Below, piece after piece: positions 13,739 to 20,371 of a stretch of DNA of 33,754 bases. Made by a program: the position numbers and the translations under genes. The DNA is from a virus. The stretch is from the IMG/VR virus record IMGVR_UViG_3300017917_001233, positions 1 through 33,754 of that record. One strand, written 5' to 3'. The notes under the pieces were generated by a model that was not told the origin of the DNA, did no database searches, and saw nothing but the letters and a program-made list of their open reading frames with translations. The first letter of the stretch is position 1. Each line of letters starts with the position of its first letter.

Positions 13739-14552
13739 TGTTTACCATTTCTTCAAAAGAATATAATCTTTTCATATACTTACTAGGATTATCTAGTACA
13801 CTTTTAGCTAAATCACCATCACGTTTGGGACCATAATTAATACTAAAGTCTAATCTATTTACCCTTTTGTATTCTTCTACTATTTCCTTAACGGTCTTAC
13901 CCTCACCGTGTCCTAGATTTTCTAGTCCATTTGCTGGATTTTCTATTGCTTGTTTAATTGCTTCGCAAATTTCATTTACGTGAACATAATCACGTTCGCA
14001 AGTACCATCACGGGTATCGTAATCATCACCGAAAATCGTAAACTCACCCTTATGTTTTGCTTTATGTAAGTTATAAAACAAACCGTCAGGATTAGTTGGC
14101 TCAACGACATTTCCACCGATGACATTGTAAAATCTAAAGATGGTATAGTCCATTTTAAATTTTTCACAATACTCTTTTACTAGGTCTTCTCCAACACGTT
14201 TACTAATGCCATAAACACTTTCGAGTTGTGAAGCCGCTCCTGTACTGGCAAAAATGAAGTTATCAGTTTCTACACCGTGAAGAACATTCAATGTTCCTAA
14301 AACATTATTTAAGTAATAGTCAGTTCTTCTATTCTGACTTTCACTCACGTTAACTAATGCGGCAAGATGAACTACGCAGTCAAATTTATCATTGATACCT
14401 TGAGACATTTTGATATCCCAGTTAATGTAGTTCTCAGTCAACACTTTGGGGTATACTACATCTACACCATAGATTTGGTATTCATTTTTCAAATAGTTAC
14501 ACAGGTGTGATCCAATGTAGCCGGAACTACCAGTAATTAAAATTTTCTTCAT
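13728..14552 (-). CDS. NAD-dependent sugar epimerase/dehydratase (GalE-like, extended SDR)
   Basis: 274 aa. Rossmann glycine motif GSSGYIG at residues 8-14, acidic NAD-ribose contact in YGVDVVYP, HLAALVNVS, FASTGA and the catalytic Tyr-Lys pair YGISK (Tyr114, Lys118), followed by FRFYNVIGG and RDYVHVNE, the substrate-side marks of UDP-glucose 4-epimerase relatives. It would interconvert or modify a nucleotide sugar. It is translationally coupled (TAATG) to the glycosyltransferase encoded just upstream, which likely uses its product. It is slightly shorter than bacterial GalE (about 338 aa). Family confident, exact substrate unknown. Confidence 0.85.
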   Translation of the reverse strand: MKKILITGSSGYIGSHLCNYLKNEYQIYGVDVVYPKVLTENYINWDIKMSQGINDKFDCVVHLAALVNVSESQNRRTDYYLNNVLGTLNVLHGVETDNFIFASTGAASQLESVYGISKRVGEDLVKEYCEKFKMDYTIFRFYNVIGGNVVEPTNPDGLFYNLHKAKHKGEFTIFGDDYDTRDGTCERDYVHVNEICEAIKQAIENPANGLENLGHGEGKTVKEIVEEYKRVNRLDFSINYGPKRDGDLAKSVLDNPSKYMKRLYSFEEMVNIDN

Positions 14553-15880
14553 TATAGCCCTTCAAATAAATTTGACACAGATTCTTCTGGGGAAAAATGC
14601 GGATCTTTCGTAAAATATGTGTCTTTATTAGTATATAAAGTCATATATTTATGTCTATTCGTAAGAACACTACGGATATCATCAATACAAATTACTTTTC
14701 TACCTAACTCTTTGATAAAGTCGGCATGGCTTGTAGTAGTGACTGAACAGAACTTGGCACTGTTGTTAGTAGACGTTTTTCCATTAAAATTATGAAAGCA
14801 GTCATTCCATTTTTGGAACGCACGTTTCTCCATAAAATTAGCATGTTCAATAGCGCCTAGATTGTAATAAGTTTCCGCACTCTCAAAACTTTCATATAGT
14901 TCTTTGACCTTCTGCGCCATATTCTTTTTATTACATATGTAGAAGAATTCTTCGTTAAAATTTTTAGTCCAGCGTTGTCCTTCTAATACTACTGTAGGCA
15001 GTTGTATGTGTTGTTCATAAAATGCCATGCCATAGCTTTCAACAATGCTAGGATTAAATGCTACTCTAGATTGTGTGATGAAGTCTACTTTTTCTTGACC
15101 TACGATACTAGCACGTATATCGTATTTGACGCCAATCTTTTTTAGTCGTTCTTCAAATTTTTTAACTCCGTTTGGGCTAGTCATAACTCTAGCTGGTAGC
15201 ATAGTTTGTTCAATCAATTCAATGAACAACTCAGGGTTTTTTCCTTCTTCCCAGCGTCCAACAAATAATACACCCTCTCTAGGATTATTGTATCTTTCTA
15301 GTAACTTACGTTCACTAATAGGAATAGGCAAATGATAAGCATTGTCCATTGATACTTGATTGAATTTACTTTGTGTACCAATATATAAGTTAGACATTTC
15401 TAATTGCTTACGCATCATTTCATTAGTAGAATGAAGAAATGGATTTTTAGTGTCTTTAAATATTTGACTTTCTAAGTGTGTATAGGCAATTATTTGAATA
15501 ACATCATCAAGGCCCATAGTACTTGCTACTTGTACAGATTCATACGTGTTACATATTAAACAGTCATAGATATTTTGCTCTAACGCTCTGATAATGCTGT
15601 TTCTAAAATTAGCCATCCTTTCATAACAAAAGGTATCACCATACATAAAAATATTACTATGCTCGGTGTACTTAAGAGGCTCTTCCGGAAAGATGATGTT
15701 AGTGTTTAATGATTTTACAAAGTCATTATCTTGTGGTTCTTTGTCTGTGATAATATCTACTTTGATATTATGTTCATCCATCAATTCACAAAAACTTTTT
15801 GTGAATTGACCAATGCCACCATGTGGAATTAATGTTTGATAACTAACTAAAAATCCAATACGCTTGTCGTATGTTCTCAT
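14552..15880 (-). CDS. Glycosyltransferase (GT4-like, GT-B fold)
   Basis: 442 aa. The N-terminus has the acceptor-side loop PHGGIGQFTKSFCELMDEHN, typical of GT4 enzymes. The donor-side domain starts REGVLFVGRWEEGKNPELFI and contains IVGQEKVDFITQSRVAFNPS, then IVESYGMAFYEQH, which carries the E-x7-E-like retaining-GT signature. A C-terminal extension of about 100 residues (from KTSTNNSAKF) is not explained by the GT fold. It lies between the epimerase (TAATG coupling) and a small gene (ATGA overlap). It probably uses a nucleotide sugar made by the neighbouring epimerase. Acceptor unknown. Confidence 0.8.
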   Translation of the reverse strand: MRTYDKRIGFLVSYQTLIPHGGIGQFTKSFCELMDEHNIKVDIITDKEPQDNDFVKSLNTNIIFPEEPLKYTEHSNIFMYGDTFCYERMANFRNSIIRALEQNIYDCLICNTYESVQVASTMGLDDVIQIIAYTHLESQIFKDTKNPFLHSTNEMMRKQLEMSNLYIGTQSKFNQVSMDNAYHLPIPISERKLLERYNNPREGVLFVGRWEEGKNPELFIELIEQTMLPARVMTSPNGVKKFEERLKKIGVKYDIRASIVGQEKVDFITQSRVAFNPSIVESYGMAFYEQHIQLPTVVLEGQRWTKNFNEEFFYICNKKNMAQKVKELYESFESAETYYNLGAIEHANFMEKRAFQKWNDCFHNFNGKTSTNNSAKFCSVTTTSHADFIKELGRKVICIDDIRSVLTNRHKYMTLYTNKDTYFTKDPHFSPEESVSNLFEGL

Positions 15881-16113
15881 AGAAAATTAGTGTCAAATGT
15901 TTTATTAATACTAGTAACGCATCTTGCCTTGATGCTAGCTGCCATTCCTTTATCAAATGTAGTCAATACAAAATCACGACAATCTGCGTTTTTCACTGCC
16001 TCTAAGCATTCTTTGATAATTAGATTTGCGAATGCTTCTAATTGTGTTGGATTAACATTTGGGTAGTGTGACCCTCCTGCTTGTAATGCTAGTTCTGTAA
16101 ATTTCTCGTTCAT
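15877..16113 (-). CDS. 78-aa conserved phage protein (MNExxxxLAxxAG family)
   Basis: MNEKFTELALQAGGSHYPNV, then LEAFANLIIKECLEAVKNAD and a C-terminal SIKARCVTSINKTFD. It is a longer relative of the 44-aa protein at 5195-5329, sharing the MNE..LA..AG opening and the FAxLI helix. The ATG overlaps the upstream stop (ATGA), which rules out the longer frame to 16128. This family is common in tailed phages but has no known function. Confidence 0.7.
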   Translation of the reverse strand: MNEKFTELALQAGGSHYPNVNPTQLEAFANLIIKECLEAVKNADCRDFVLTTFDKGMAASIKARCVTSINKTFDTNFL

Positions 16114-16361
16114 CTTTTTAATTCCCAAAATATATGTTCTTTTTTAGAGTGCCATCTATGTTCAAACATAGTTTCTCCGGGTCCAACCCACATAGCAGTT
16201 AGCCTGTATGCTTTCTTGAACCAAATAATTTTTCTAGTAAGATGGCATCGCTTAGGGAACCAGACAAACTTTAGTTGTTTTCCTATACAATGTGACGCAA
16301 ACAATTTGTCTGCGCTAGTTGTAAATCCTACATCTTCATCACTGGTCATAACTCCCATCAT
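16110..16361 (-). CDS. 83-aa hypothetical protein
   Basis: Begins MMGVMTSDEDVGFTTSADKL and continues with aromatic/basic segments (KFVWFPKRCHLTRKIIWFKK) ending FEHRWHSKKEHIFWELKR. The start codon is coupled to the QueE stop (TGATG), with the G-rich end of queE acting as the SD. The repeated His/Trp/Lys pattern near the C-terminus is striking, but I do not see a complete HNH or zinc motif. Function unknown. Confidence 0.6.
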   Translation of the reverse strand: MMGVMTSDEDVGFTTSADKLFASHCIGKQLKFVWFPKRCHLTRKIIWFKKAYRLTAMWVGPGETMFEHRWHSKKEHIFWELKR

Positions 16362-17209
16362 CAGGTCCCCCATTCGTTTTTGAATAATGGCACTTGTAAT
16401 CTATCACTGTACCTCCAACCTTTTCGCATTGCCATTTCTGCCACGTTACGATTGTTAAGGGAATACACGCTGTCAACACCGCCGACAGGCATAAGATAAA
16501 CAGGACCCGTGAAACCATATGAGCGATACTCATTTACTGCCCTTTCTGCGTCAGCCAAGTCCTCTTCCGTAGCGATTACAAATTTTAAATAGACAAAACC
16601 AACACTTTGATATTGATGTATAACCTTGGGCTGAATTGCTTCTTCCCATTTCTCTCCGCTTACAGTTAACTTAGGACTCACACTAAATGTAAGGGCATTC
16701 TTTTCTCTGTGCATCTTCCATGAATGTAAGAACTCAATGACTTCTGGATAAATCATTTGAGTTCCATTAGTCTCAAAAGTCAATTCCTTGAGATTATTCA
16801 TTTGCTTCTTAGAAAGAAGTTCCGGATAGTTTTTTTGCCATCCCAATAAAGGTTCACCACCGGTGATAACCAAGTGCTCATCGTACCAGCGATTGTGAGG
16901 CAGTATATCCATAATCCTACTAACAATATCATCGGTACTGAGATAAGGACTAAGATGTTTGAAACGAGGGTCCCAAGATGCATAAGAGTCACATCCAGTA
17001 CTGACAAGTGGAAGGGATTTATAATCCTTATAACTTTCTGCTTTAATTGCGATAACGTTTCTCTCATTAGTTTTCTCTCCCCGCGGCATTCCGAATCCAT
17101 CACATTTGAAATTACAACCAAATGTGCGGAGGAATACGCTAGGTACACCCATGTACCTGCCTTCACCTTGTATACTATAAAATAGTTCGCTGATTTTAAT
17201 TTCGCTCAT
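16361..17209 (-). CDS. queE: 7-carboxy-7-deazaguanine synthase (QueE), radical SAM
   Basis: Converts 6-carboxytetrahydropterin to 7-carboxy-7-deazaguanine (CDG). N-terminal SELFYSIQGEGRYMGVPSVF is diagnostic for QueE, followed by FLRTFGCNFKC. Cluster cysteines are Cys32, Cys36 and Cys73: the third lies in TGCDSYASW, equivalent to the CDTxYAW end of the normal motif, but after an insertion of about 35 residues. SAM-binding ITGGEP is at 115-120, then TFETNGTQ and FSVSPKL. At 282 aa it is longer than E. coli QueE (223), partly through the insertion. The start overlaps the QueD-like gene (ATGA), strong evidence for one pathway. Confident. Confidence 0.92.
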   Translation of the reverse strand: MSEIKISELFYSIQGEGRYMGVPSVFLRTFGCNFKCDGFGMPRGEKTNERNVIAIKAESYKDYKSLPLVSTGCDSYASWDPRFKHLSPYLSTDDIVSRIMDILPHNRWYDEHLVITGGEPLLGWQKNYPELLSKKQMNNLKELTFETNGTQMIYPEVIEFLHSWKMHREKNALTFSVSPKLTVSGEKWEEAIQPKVIHQYQSVGFVYLKFVIATEEDLADAERAVNEYRSYGFTGPVYLMPVGGVDSVYSLNNRNVAEMAMRKGWRYSDRLQVPLFKNEWGT

Positions 17210-17745
17210 GCGAATAAGTCCTCATTCCATTCACGATGACCTTCTCTAAAAGCCATGTTACTTTGTGTTTCTCTAACTTCGACACGATAGCACCAAAGTC
17301 GTTCGCTTTCTCCAGTACCAAGCAAATCGGGAATATAGACACCATTTACATATTTGTAAAGCATATCGGATAGTCCTTCGCAACCTAGTCTAGGAAGTAT
17401 TGTTAGTTTAGCAAGTTTTTTACTTTCTAGCAACTTGAATGTTTCCAGTTCTGGGTCGTCTTGGGCTACCAATAAAGTATGATCGAATTGGTCTTCCAAA
17501 ATCTTTTTGAGTTCTTTTAATCCACCATAGTCCATAGCCCAGTTACGAATATCTAGATTGTCAGTTCCAAAAAAGAACTTCATACTAAAACTATATCCAT
17601 GTATTAAATTACAATGGCTATTAGCACGCCATTGGCGATACGCACATGGAAATGAATCGTGATATTCTTTTGTACTTACGTATTTGTATTGTCTAGCCGA
17701 ATTCCAACGATGTGTTTGAAACTCGTTCTCATTTGAGTTTGCCAT
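17206..17745 (-). CDS. queD: 6-carboxytetrahydropterin synthase-like protein (QueD/PTPS family)
   Basis: 179 aa T-fold enzyme expected to turn dihydroneopterin triphosphate into 6-carboxytetrahydropterin, the substrate of QueE. SHCNLIHGYSF (43-53) matches the QueD catalytic Cys-x-x-x-His-Gly-His segment, with Cys45 as nucleophile. FDHTLL (88-93), GCEGLSDML (121-129) and VEVRET (155-160) are the other family marks. Two of the three usual zinc histidines are changed: AYRQW has Tyr36 where AHR is expected, and HGY replaces HGH (Tyr51). SD AAGGAG lies before the ATG. Its stop overlaps queE. Family confident, full activity uncertain. Confidence 0.82.
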   Translation of the reverse strand: MANSNENEFQTHRWNSARQYKYVSTKEYHDSFPCAYRQWRANSHCNLIHGYSFSMKFFFGTDNLDIRNWAMDYGGLKELKKILEDQFDHTLLVAQDDPELETFKLLESKKLAKLTILPRLGCEGLSDMLYKYVNGVYIPDLLGTGESERLWCYRVEVRETQSNMAFREGHREWNEDLFA

Positions 17746-17828
17746 CTCTAGTCTCCTTTATAAAAGTAGCAAGTTTGATGACAGCAGAATTTATAAAGCG
17801 GGATGATGCCAAAGACCGCTATCTTTAT
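17746..17828 (-). other. 83-base intergenic stretch before queD
   Basis: This is one of the longer gaps in the operon. It contains a weak 5-bp hairpin (AGCGG ... CCGCT around 17800-17823), two TTTATA stretches and the queD SD. I see no complete coding frame with an SD and no consensus promoter within it. Confidence 0.4.
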
Positions 17829-18296
17829 TTACCATTTTTTCTTGTTGTTCTCTGCTTCGGCAACTCTTTTTCTAAGATTAGTCGAGCTAAAACTATGGTC
17901 TCGTCTAGAATTGTAAACAATTTCTATACCTCTGTCAACACAGATTTGTTTACCTGTGAAGTTTTTGTCTTTGTATTCTTCACCTATAATGCGTACATTG
18001 ATGGGCAAAATTAAAAGTATTTCTTCCAAATCTTTTTCTGTATGGTAGACTAATATTTCATCTACGTAGCGAACAGCTTGTAATTGTAATTGTCTTTCTA
18101 CTATACTTTGTACTGGCTTGTTTTTAGTATCCGGGCGATCATATGACGGATCTACTTGTAATCCGGCAATTAGGTAATCGCAATGTTTCTTACACTCAGC
18201 TAGCATAGACATATGCCCAGCGTGTAATAGTTCGAAGGCGCTGAATGTTATACCTATCTTTTTGCCCTCTAAATCCCTAAGTTTATTGAATATCAT
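17829..18296 (-). CDS. Cytidylyltransferase-like nucleotidyltransferase (TagD/RfaE-like)
   Basis: 155 aa. GITFSAFELLHAGHMSML (residues 15-32) has the HxGH signature (HAGH) of the nucleotidyltransferase superfamily. RQLQLQAVRYVDEILVYH fits the following helix and strand, and SFSSTNLRKRV near residue 140 matches the ISxTxxR motif that contacts the nucleotide phosphates. The family activates small alcohol or sugar phosphates as CDP derivatives. It overlaps the upstream gene by 14 bases. In this operon it could supply an activated sugar or polyol for the glycosyltransferases. Family confident, substrate unknown. Confidence 0.82.
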   Translation of the reverse strand: MIFNKLRDLEGKKIGITFSAFELLHAGHMSMLAECKKHCDYLIAGLQVDPSYDRPDTKNKPVQSIVERQLQLQAVRYVDEILVYHTEKDLEEILLILPINVRIIGEEYKDKNFTGKQICVDRGIEIVYNSRRDHSFSSTNLRKRVAEAENNKKKW

Positions 18297-18555
18297 AGTC
18301 TGTTATTTCTTCTACATAAGGTTCCGGTTCACCCTCTATATCGAATCCCCAAGTAAGTTCGTATTCTTTGCCGGCGTGATGATATGTTTCGGTAAACGTT
18401 CGTTGATTATTACTGGTATCAATGGGGTCTAGCAATGAAAGTAATGTTATAAGATGTTCTCTTTCAGTCCCTGAAACAACTCTGCGCTTCTTCATTCCTA
18501 TTTTTTTAAGGAACTCTAAAGCCTCAGCTTCATTCATTGGGGGGAAATTACGCAT
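18283..18555 (-). CDS. 90-aa conserved phage hypothetical protein
   Basis: MRNFPPMNEAEALEFLKKIG, then MKKRRVVSGTEREHLITLLS and NNQRTFTETYHHAGKEYELT followed by WGFDIEGEPEPYVEE. The YxHAGxxYxxTWGF segment is one I associate with small phage proteins of unknown function. The ATG at 18555 overlaps the end of the upstream membrane-protein gene; the SD is weak. The longer frame to 18609 uses coding sequence of the upstream gene and is disfavoured. Confidence 0.6.
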   Translation of the reverse strand: MRNFPPMNEAEALEFLKKIGMKKRRVVSGTEREHLITLLSLLDPIDTSNNQRTFTETYHHAGKEYELTWGFDIEGEPEPYVEEITDYDIQ

Positions 18556-18730
18556 TTTTGTTACCACAAGTACAATTGCGTCCTTGATTACAATTGTGTG
18601 TACAATCACTAGACGGGAGTCTATTTACTAAGAAATACACCCCCAAACCTGCTAGTATAAAAACAAATACATTAGCCGCAAGTTTTAATACATATCCTAG
18701 AAAAATACTGATACCAATTAATGTTTCCAT
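18548..18730 (-). CDS. 60-aa membrane protein with CxxxCxQGRxCxC motif
   Basis: An N-terminal hydrophobic region of about 40 residues (METLIGISIFLGYVLKLAAN then VFVFILAGLGVYFLVN) is followed by a Cys-rich tail, DCTHNCNQGRNCTC. The C-x3-C-x-Q-G-R-x-C-x-C signature recurs in short proteins of many unrelated tailed phages; a metal site is possible. AAGGA lies eight bases before the ATG, and the start overlaps the folE stop (TAATG). Function unknown. Confidence 0.7.
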   Translation of the reverse strand: METLIGISIFLGYVLKLAANVFVFILAGLGVYFLVNRLPSSDCTHNCNQGRNCTCGNKNA

Positions 18731-19410
18731 TACTTACATCCTTGACGAGCTATTTGATAAAACTCATTACGAACTGCCGGATCATTCTTAAAACCTCCAC
18801 CTAAACGACTGGTTACAGTAGAACTGCCAGTATCTTCAACACCTCTGCTTTTTACACAATAATGTTGTGCGTCAATCATAACAGCAACATCTTCGGTGTC
18901 TAGGATATACTGTAGTGTATGAAAGATTTGTTCTGTAAGACGTTCTTGAATTTGTGGACGCTTGCTGAAATATTCTACAATCCGATTAATTTTAGAAAGT
19001 CCCAGCACTTTATCCTTAGGCACATATGCAACAGTAGCGGTACCATCAATGATAACAAAGTGATGCTCACAATTACTCTGAACATTGACGTTCCTTTCAA
19101 CTACCATTTCGTTGTACTTCATCTTGTTATCAACTGTAGTACACTTGGGGAATGCTTCATAGTCAAGACCCCAAAAGATTTCGTTGACGTACATTTTAGC
19201 AACACGTTTAGGTGTTTCGATAAGACTATCATCACTTAAGTCTAGACCCAAGATACGCATGATATGTGTAAAATGTGCCTCGATATGATCGATTTTTTCT
19301 TTACGGTCATAATTGTTAGGCACTGTTGGAGTCTCAACACCCATCTTAACTAGATGTTCGTGTACACGTTGACCCAATTTTGGATCGGTTTTTGTTTTGT
19401 TGTATGACAT
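18730..19410 (-). CDS. folE: GTP cyclohydrolase I (FolE)
   Basis: 226 aa. Opens the guanine ring of GTP to give dihydroneopterin triphosphate, the entry point to 7-deazaguanines and folate. QSNCEHHFVIIDG (111-123) has zinc ligands Cys114 and His117, and the third ligand is Cys185 in AQHYCVKSRGVED. VAYVPKDKVLGLSKINRIVE and STVTSRLGG are further family marks. Length matches E. coli FolE (222). SD AAGGA at the ATG 19410 rules out the longer frame that reads back through the hairpin at 19446-19469. Very confident. Confidence 0.95.
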   Translation of the reverse strand: MSYNKTKTDPKLGQRVHEHLVKMGVETPTVPNNYDRKEKIDHIEAHFTHIMRILGLDLSDDSLIETPKRVAKMYVNEIFWGLDYEAFPKCTTVDNKMKYNEMVVERNVNVQSNCEHHFVIIDGTATVAYVPKDKVLGLSKINRIVEYFSKRPQIQERLTEQIFHTLQYILDTEDVAVMIDAQHYCVKSRGVEDTGSSTVTSRLGGGFKNDPAVRNEFYQIARQGCK

Positions 19411-19445
19411 ATAGAATCCTTCCTTACGCGGATATGAAAATTGAA

Positions 19446-19469
19446 ATGTGCCACCTTTGTGTGGCACAT
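19446..19469 (-). terminator. 9-bp hairpin downstream of the H1-like gene, possible terminator
   Basis: ATGTGCCAC-6-base loop-GTGGCACAT, a perfect 9-bp inverted repeat between the H1-like gene and folE. On the minus strand it is followed by TTCAATTTTC, a poor U-tract, so it may be a weak terminator or an mRNA-stabilising or processing hairpin in the folE leader. Confidence 0.5.
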
Positions 19470-19470
19470 G

Positions 19471-19478
19471 TATTTATG
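19471..19478 (-). promoter_or_regulatory. Late-promoter-like element CATAAATA
   Basis: GCATAAATA at 19479-19471, containing the stop codon of the H1-like gene. RNA would start near 19465, inside the hairpin, with folE 55 bases downstream. Confidence 0.4.
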
Positions 19479-19662
19479 CCTTAGCTTCTTTACGTGCAGC
19501 TTTTTCTGCTGTAATTTCATTGCGGCGAGCTTTAACAGCCTTTGCTAATTCTGCTAAAGCCTTGCGGGCACGTGTGCCTGCGGCATTGTTGCCCTTTTCA
19601 AATTTTTCATTCTCGGCTTCATATGCTGCCAAATGAGTTTTAATATCGTTATTTGCTGACAT
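19474..19662 (-). CDS. Histone H1-like DNA-binding protein
   Basis: 62 aa. MSANNDIKTHLAAYEAENEK, then FEKGNNAAGTRARKALAELA and KAVKARRNEITAEKAARKEA. The GNxAAGTRxRKALxELxKxxKxxRxEI pattern is that of bacterial and phage histone H1-like (Hc1-type) proteins, which bind and compact DNA through Lys/Ala-rich helices. The start at 19662 is chosen to match the family N-terminus; AAGGA lies 11 bases upstream. It overlaps the upstream gene by 14 bases. A role in phage or host nucleoid handling is inferred. Confidence 0.7.
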   Translation of the reverse strand: MSANNDIKTHLAAYEAENEKFEKGNNAAGTRARKALAELAKAVKARRNEITAEKAARKEAKA

Positions 19663-19855
19663 TTTTCTTTCTTCCTTTAGTTTGTTTTTTGTTCGTTTGA
19701 ACAGAAGCAATTGCTTCTCTTACTTCTTTTAATAGCTGTTCGTCATCCCATACTAGTTCAGTACGACCATCTTCAAAAGTCTTTACTGTCAAGTGAGTAC
19801 CTTGACTAATCTTTGGCCAACTATCAGTAGACTTTTTGACTTTTTTTGTTACCAT
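19649..19855 (-). CDS. 68-aa basic hypothetical protein
   Basis: MVTKKVKKSTDSWPKISQGT, HLTVKTFEDGRTELVWDDEQ, then LLKEVREAIASVQTNKKQTK and GRKKNVSK. A small beta-strand plus helix core is flanked by basic tails at both ends, suggesting nucleic-acid binding. Ideal SD AAGGAG five bases before the ATG. It sits between the acidic AWPF protein and the H1-like protein. Family not recognised. Confidence 0.65.
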   Translation of the reverse strand: MVTKKVKKSTDSWPKISQGTHLTVKTFEDGRTELVWDDEQLLKEVREAIASVQTNKKQTKGRKKNVSK

Positions 19856-19857
19856 AA

Positions 19858-20361
19858 TTACTCCTTAGAACCTTCTTCTGGTTTTGAGAATGGCCATGCT
19901 GCTCCAGGTTCCAGCTTCATAGGCTCTTTAACCGTTTCTTCTTCATCGGTATCTACGTCTACTGGATCGCTAAGTGAACCATCTTCGTTAACTTTTCTAA
20001 TTTCTAAATCACAATCAATAATCATTTCACAGTCATCCATGATCCAACCATGTTCTTCTAAATCATAATAACTGTTTTCTTCTAGGAATTCTTCAACCCA
20101 CTCTCTTACTTCATCGTCACAGTCATCGTAGTCAATTTCTTCCCAGCAACCATCGAATGTTTCAATCATTTCACTTTCGTATCCACAATTGAACATATCC
20201 ACACCTGCTTCGATCTTTGGGGGATTGTCATCATCTGTATAAACAACAAACTCACCCCAACGCCAACCAGTTTCGACAACGATGGTATTACCATCTTTAG
20301 TCATGTATTGACGTTCAACTACTGATTTTTTCCACGTTGGTTGTACATTCCATTCTGCCAT
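19858..20361 (-). CDS. Acidic conserved phage protein with AWPF motif (paralogue of 3169-3678)
   Basis: 167 aa with about a third of its residues Asp or Glu (for example IDYDDCDDEVREWVEEFLEE). HGWIMDDCEMIIDCDLEIRK aligns with HNWQLEDESVTIYGPFVVDK of the 3169-3678 protein, and both end near AWPF. SD AAGGAG precedes the ATG. It is encoded directly next to two basic proteins, so a charge-complementary partnership or DNA mimicry can be imagined but is untested. No known domain. Confidence 0.7.
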   Translation of the reverse strand: MAEWNVQPTWKKSVVERQYMTKDGNTIVVETGWRWGEFVVYTDDDNPPKIEAGVDMFNCGYESEMIETFDGCWEEIDYDDCDDEVREWVEEFLEENSYYDLEEHGWIMDDCEMIIDCDLEIRKVNEDGSLSDPVDVDTDEEETVKEPMKLEPGAAWPFSKPEEGSKE

Positions 20362-20371
20362 GATTTACTCC

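Noticed and set aside
14640-14660. CATAAATA at about 14645-14652 as a further late promoter
   Set aside because: It lies inside the glycosyltransferase coding sequence, lacks the preceding G and is not at a gene boundary.
17910-17938. TTGACA-17-TACAAT inside the cytidylyltransferase gene, upstream of queD
   Set aside because: The match is good, but it lies mid-gene in an AT-rich sequence where about one such 5/6 match is plausible by chance; not listed as a feature.
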